Shown here piece after piece: positions 17,485 to 20,213 of a DNA stretch of 20,213 nt. The DNA is from a virus. The notes beneath the pieces were generated by a model that did no database searches, was not told the DNA's origin, and saw only the letters and a program-made list of their open reading frames with translations. Within the stretch, counting starts at the first letter, position 1; every line of letters begins with the position of its first letter. The stretch spans positions 1-20,213 of IMG/VR virus record IMGVR_UViG_3300044616_000122. The stretch is one strand, 5' to 3'. The position numbers were made by a program, and so were the translations under genes.

Positions 17485-20213
17485 TTACTCCTCAAATCCA
17501 ATAGCTGTCACACGACCACTAGTTCCGCTATCCCACCACACACGAACAGATTGAATCTGTGCGGTTGACCAAGTACCAGTAAAATTTGCGGAAGAAAACG
17601 TCATGTCACTTCCATTTGCCATTTGTTGAATTTTTGAAAGCATATATGGTTTACTATCAGCCCCAATTTGAATTTCAATTTGTGCGTTCCAAGGAGAACC
17701 TATAGAACCTCCTCTTGTAATATTCCATTGACTTGCTGCCGACTGAGTGCCTGCCCCACCTGTTGGAGTAAATCTCATATACCTGAGTTCATACGATGTT
17801 GAAGAACTAACAGAGGATGTAAATCCAACTTGCACATACACTTCTCCACCGCCAGACATGGTTGCATTTGCCACAAACACTTGAATTCTTTTAATATTGG
17901 TTGATGCCCAACTTAAAGTTACTCCAGAACTAGAAGACGCATCACCAGAAGCTAACAATTTTCCAGCTACAGGTGCAGCAGGAGTAGCCCAAGTAGGTGC
18001 AGCACTAGAGCCACCAGATGTTAAGACTTGACCAGATGTGCCGTATGTTGCACCGCCAATACCTAATTGACCTGCTGTACCAATACGAAATCGCTCATTA
18101 GCACCGCCATCTGTTTGGCTTGTAAAAAACAAAAACGAACCATCAGTTGTTGCGTTTGCGCCTGTAGCAAATAAACGAGATTCACCTGCGTTGTTGTCAA
18201 TGACAAGCGAGTTGGCTACATAAGGCAAAACACCCCATCCACCACCGCTAATGTTTAAACCAGCAGTTCCTGATATGCCACCAGCAACGGCAAGTTTTGT
18301 AGCAGGTGAACTTGTACCAATACCCAACCCTGTTGAGTTAATAACCATTCTATTGGTAGAGTCTGTGTCAAAAGTTAAACTATTGGCAGTATGGCTATAT
18401 GTAATCGCACCCGCATATCTACCCGCAGTAGCCGAAGTTGTATTGCCAAACAACAAAGCACCAGTTCCTGATGTGCTTGTGACAATGTTCATGTACTCGC
18501 TTGATGCGCTTGGGTTGCCAACATAAAAAGAACCAATGCCACCATTTGTTGAGGCATTAACCATCAATCTTGTAGTCGCACCATCAAAAGTAAGCGCAGA
18601 GCCAGTAGCCAATGCACTAGAACTAGATGCGTAAACCACACCGCCTGATGTGAATGATGTTAGGTTTGTACCGCCATTGGCTACAGGTAAAGTTCCTGTC
18701 ACTCCAGTTGTCAAAGGCAAACCAGTTGCATTAGTTAAAGTACCACTTGTAGGTGTGCCTAAAACTGGTGTAGTCAATACTGGTGCAGTCAGAGTCTTAT
18801 TTGTAAGAGTCTCTGTGCCTGTCAATGTAGCAAATCCACTAGCAGTAAACGCTGCGCTAGTCCATGTTGAGCCTGTCCACACGAACAAGTTATTAGTCGA
18901 TGTGTTCCAGTACAAAGCACCTGTAAGCAAAGCGTTACCATCATTGTCTACAGATGGTGCAGAGGATTTAGAACCTAAATATCTGTCATCAAAGGCATCG
19001 TAAGTGTTAGCAGCATCAGTAGCACTAGCAGCAGCATTTGTTGCGCTTGTAGAGGCATTTCCTGCGCTTGTAGAAGCATTTGATGCGCTAGTAGAAGCGT
19101 TGGATGCAGAAGTCGCAGCAGCAGCAGCACTTGTCGCAGCAGATGTTGCACTACCTAAGATGCCATCAACATAAGTCTTAGTAGTAGCGTCTTGGTTATT
19201 GGTAGGGTCACCCAATCCAGTAATCTTAGACGTACCCATCGCAATAGCACCACTCATCGTGCCACCAGTAGTAGATAACTTACCACTTAAAGAAGTATCA
19301 ACTTCAGTCTTTGTGTAAGCATCTGTAATACCGAAACCAGAAATAGTCGTAGGATTCGTACCTGCTGTGATACGTCCATAAGCATCAGCCGTAACGGACT
19401 TGTATGTGCCAGCAGTAACAGCAGTTGTAGCTAAATCAATGTTGTCCGAATTGACAACAATACGACTAGAAGACGCAGTTCCTACATCTAGTGTGTTACC
19501 TGTCTTTGTAAGACCTGCGCCAGCGATAACCTGACCTGCACCTGAGAATTGAGCAAAGGTAATTGATGTACTACCCAAAGTACCACTTGTTGGAATAGTA
19601 CAGATAAAGCCGTTATTAGCGTTTACTGTACCGCCTTCAACAAAGGTGTAAGCAGCTACCAATTCAGCATAAGTGTCAGCGTCTGTTGTTCTAGTCCATG
19701 AACCAGATGCACACAAGTAGATACCATTTGCAGAAGCAGTAGTCTGGTCTTTAACCAATACTCGGTCACCTGCAATAACAGATATTCCATCTATGGTCTG
19801 TGCGCCAGATAACGTAATGTTAGCTGTTGTAGCAGCAACCACAGACGCTTTAGCATCAATACCTTGGGCAATAGCATCTACATAAGACTTTGTTACCGCA
19901 TCAGCATCAGCCGTTGGTGTACCAAGACCTGTAATCTTGTTTGTACCCATAGCGATAGCACCAGACATAGTGCCACCAGCAAGATTCAACTTCAAAGCGT
20001 CAGCAGTATCTACATAACCTTTGGTAGCAGCGTCTGAAGCATTGGTAGGTGTAGCAAGACCAGTAATCGTTCCTACTGTGCCAGAGGACATATCCAATGT
20101 GCCATCAATCGTGACATTATTGAATGTAGAAGTTCCTGTAGCCGTAGTTACGTTACCAGAGACATTGCCTGTCAGGTTACCTGTGACATTACCTGTTACA
20201 GCACCTGTGTGCG
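17485..20213 (-). CDS. Tail fibre protein, 5' end beyond the window
   Basis: An open frame of at least 909 codons that is still open at the right edge, so the N-terminal virion-attachment part is missing. At the edge it reads [16 protein letters not shown], typical of fibre shafts. Then come repeats around KGYVD/KSYVD/KTYVD with ITGLGTPT (about 19900-20080 and 19150-19270), a Ser/Ala/Asn heptad region (19034-19117), FDDRYLGSK and a [19 protein letters not shown] block (18870-18990), further Gly/Ser/Thr strands with [13 protein letters not shown], and a C-terminal beta domain (17485-17960) with no peptidase S74 chaperone motif. It should be the host-recognition fibre, with the C-terminal domain the likeliest receptor binder. 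Confidence 0.9.
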   Translation of the reverse strand, partial: HTGAVTGNVTGNLTGNVSGNVTTATGTSTFNNVTIDGTLDMSSGTVGTITGLATPTNASDAATKGYVDTADALKLNLAGGTMSGAIAMGTNKITGLGTPTADADAVTKSYVDAIAQGIDAKASVVAATTANITLSGAQTIDGISVIAGDRVLVKDQTTASANGIYLCASGSWTRTTDADTYAELVAAYTFVEGGTVNANNGFICTIPTSGTLGSTSITFAQFSGAGQVIAGAGLTKTGNTLDVGTASSSRIVVNSDNIDLATTAVTAGTYKSVTADAYGRITAGTNPTTISGFGITDAYTKTEVDTSLSGKLSTTGGTMSGAIAMGTSKITGLGDPTNNQDATTKTYVDGILGSATSAATSAAAAATSASNASTSASNASTSAGNASTSATNAAASATDAANTYDAFDDRYLGSKSSAPSVDNDGNALLTGALYWNTSTNNLFVWTGSTWTSAAFTASGFATLTGTETLTNKTLTAPVLTTPVLGTPTSGTLTNATGLPLTTGVTGTLPVANGGTNLTSFTSGGVVYASSSSALATGSALTFDGATTRLMVNASTNGGIGSFYVGNPSASSEYMNIVTSTSGTGALLFGNTTSATAGRYAGAITYSHTANSLTFDTDSTNRMVINSTGLGIGTSSPATKLAVAGGISGTAGLNISGGGWGVLPYVANSLVIDNNAGESRLFATGANATTDGSFLFFTSQTDGGANERFRIGTAGQLGIGGATYGTSGQVLTSGGSSAAPTWATPAAPVAGKLLASGDASSSSGVTLSWASTNIKRIQVFVANATMSGGGEVYVQVGFTSSVSSSTSYELRYMRFTPTGGAGTQSAASQWNITRGGSIGSPWNAQIEIQIGADSKPYMLSKIQQMANGSDMTFSSANFTGTWSTAQIQSVRVWWDSGTSGRVTAIGFEE
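19034..19117 (-). repeat. Four tandem 21-bp repeats in the fibre gene
   Basis: On the plus strand 21-bp units begin at 19034, 19055, 19076 and 19097, each starting GCATTT or GCGTTG and continuing with a TGCG-CTTGTAGA-like core. They encode seven-residue units of the SASNAST kind, i.e. heptads suited to a trimeric coiled coil in the fibre shaft. The in-frame 21-bp period allows length change by slippage without frameshift. Confidence 0.75.

Noticed and set aside
18251-19003. Plus-strand Val/Pro/Ala-rich frames opposite the tail fibre
   Set aside because: Complement of Gly/Thr/Ser repeats; antisense artefacts.
1-20213. tRNA, CRISPR, insertion sequence or integrase/attachment site
   Set aside because: No cloverleaf-like segment, no spaced repeat array, no transposase or recombinase motifs were seen by eye.

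Overview
The window is part of a tailed double-stranded DNA phage genome (or a closely related prophage). It has a P22-like portal, both terminase subunits, a repeat-rich tail fibre, a GH19 endolysin and a complete two-component spanin pair. The nested lipoprotein o-spanin implies a Gram-negative host. The P22-type portal suggests a podovirus-like particle, but no tail or capsid gene is visible to settle this. Several small proteins (DUF6496, the lysine-rich runs, the Cys-rich 168-aa protein) resemble ones I associate with freshwater and marine environmental phages. The host genus cannot be read from the sequence. No integrase, tRNA, CRISPR array or insertion sequence was seen.

Layout. Positions 1-6858, all on the minus strand, form the packaging/head block. 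In transcription order it holds a Cys-rich protein, a chain of very small basic proteins, a polyvalent-type protein, TerS, TerL, a small AT-hook/coiled-coil protein, the portal, and a protein cut by the left edge. A hairpin plus T-tract terminator (6891-6918) with an overlapping promoter separates this block from the minus-strand early block (6955-10149). The early block contains a Cro-like 50-aa repressor, a winged-helix protein, a DUF1376 replication protein, a VRR-NUC nuclease, an HNH nuclease and small unknowns. A divergent plus-strand operon (10286-12495) encodes an ERF annealing protein, an SSB-like protein, a PD-(D/E)XK-like protein, a MazG-like pyrophosphohydrolase and small proteins. 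From 12488 to the right edge everything is on the minus strand: tail fibre (cut at its 5' end), two paralogous tail-associated proteins, a cluster of membrane proteins, spanins, endolysin, an HExxH metallopeptidase, a metallophosphoesterase and a membrane protein. If the genome is circular or circularly permuted, the missing part lies between the left-edge gene and the tail fibre and should hold the capsid and tail genes.

Regulation is the most informative part. (1) A roughly 90-bp regulatory cassette occurs twice in opposite orientation, at 7870-7964 and 10186-10288. Each copy has an upstream AGGTGT/ACACCT-type element, a TGC-TATACT extended -10, and a similar leader. The two copies drive transcription outward to both sides of the repressor/replication genes. 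(2) An operator-like inverted repeat with arms CAAATAA/TTATTTG overlaps two minus-strand promoters, one in front of the cro-like gene and one in front of the DUF1376 gene. (3) Inside the DUF1376 gene lie five exact 7-bp TGTGTNN repeats followed by three 11-bp iterons, both out of phase with codons. This is the layout expected of a lambda-type replication origin inside its own initiator gene.

Genes are packed tightly with many ATGA, TAATG or GTGA overlaps, so translational coupling is probably general. No stretch above 300 bases lacks a gene.
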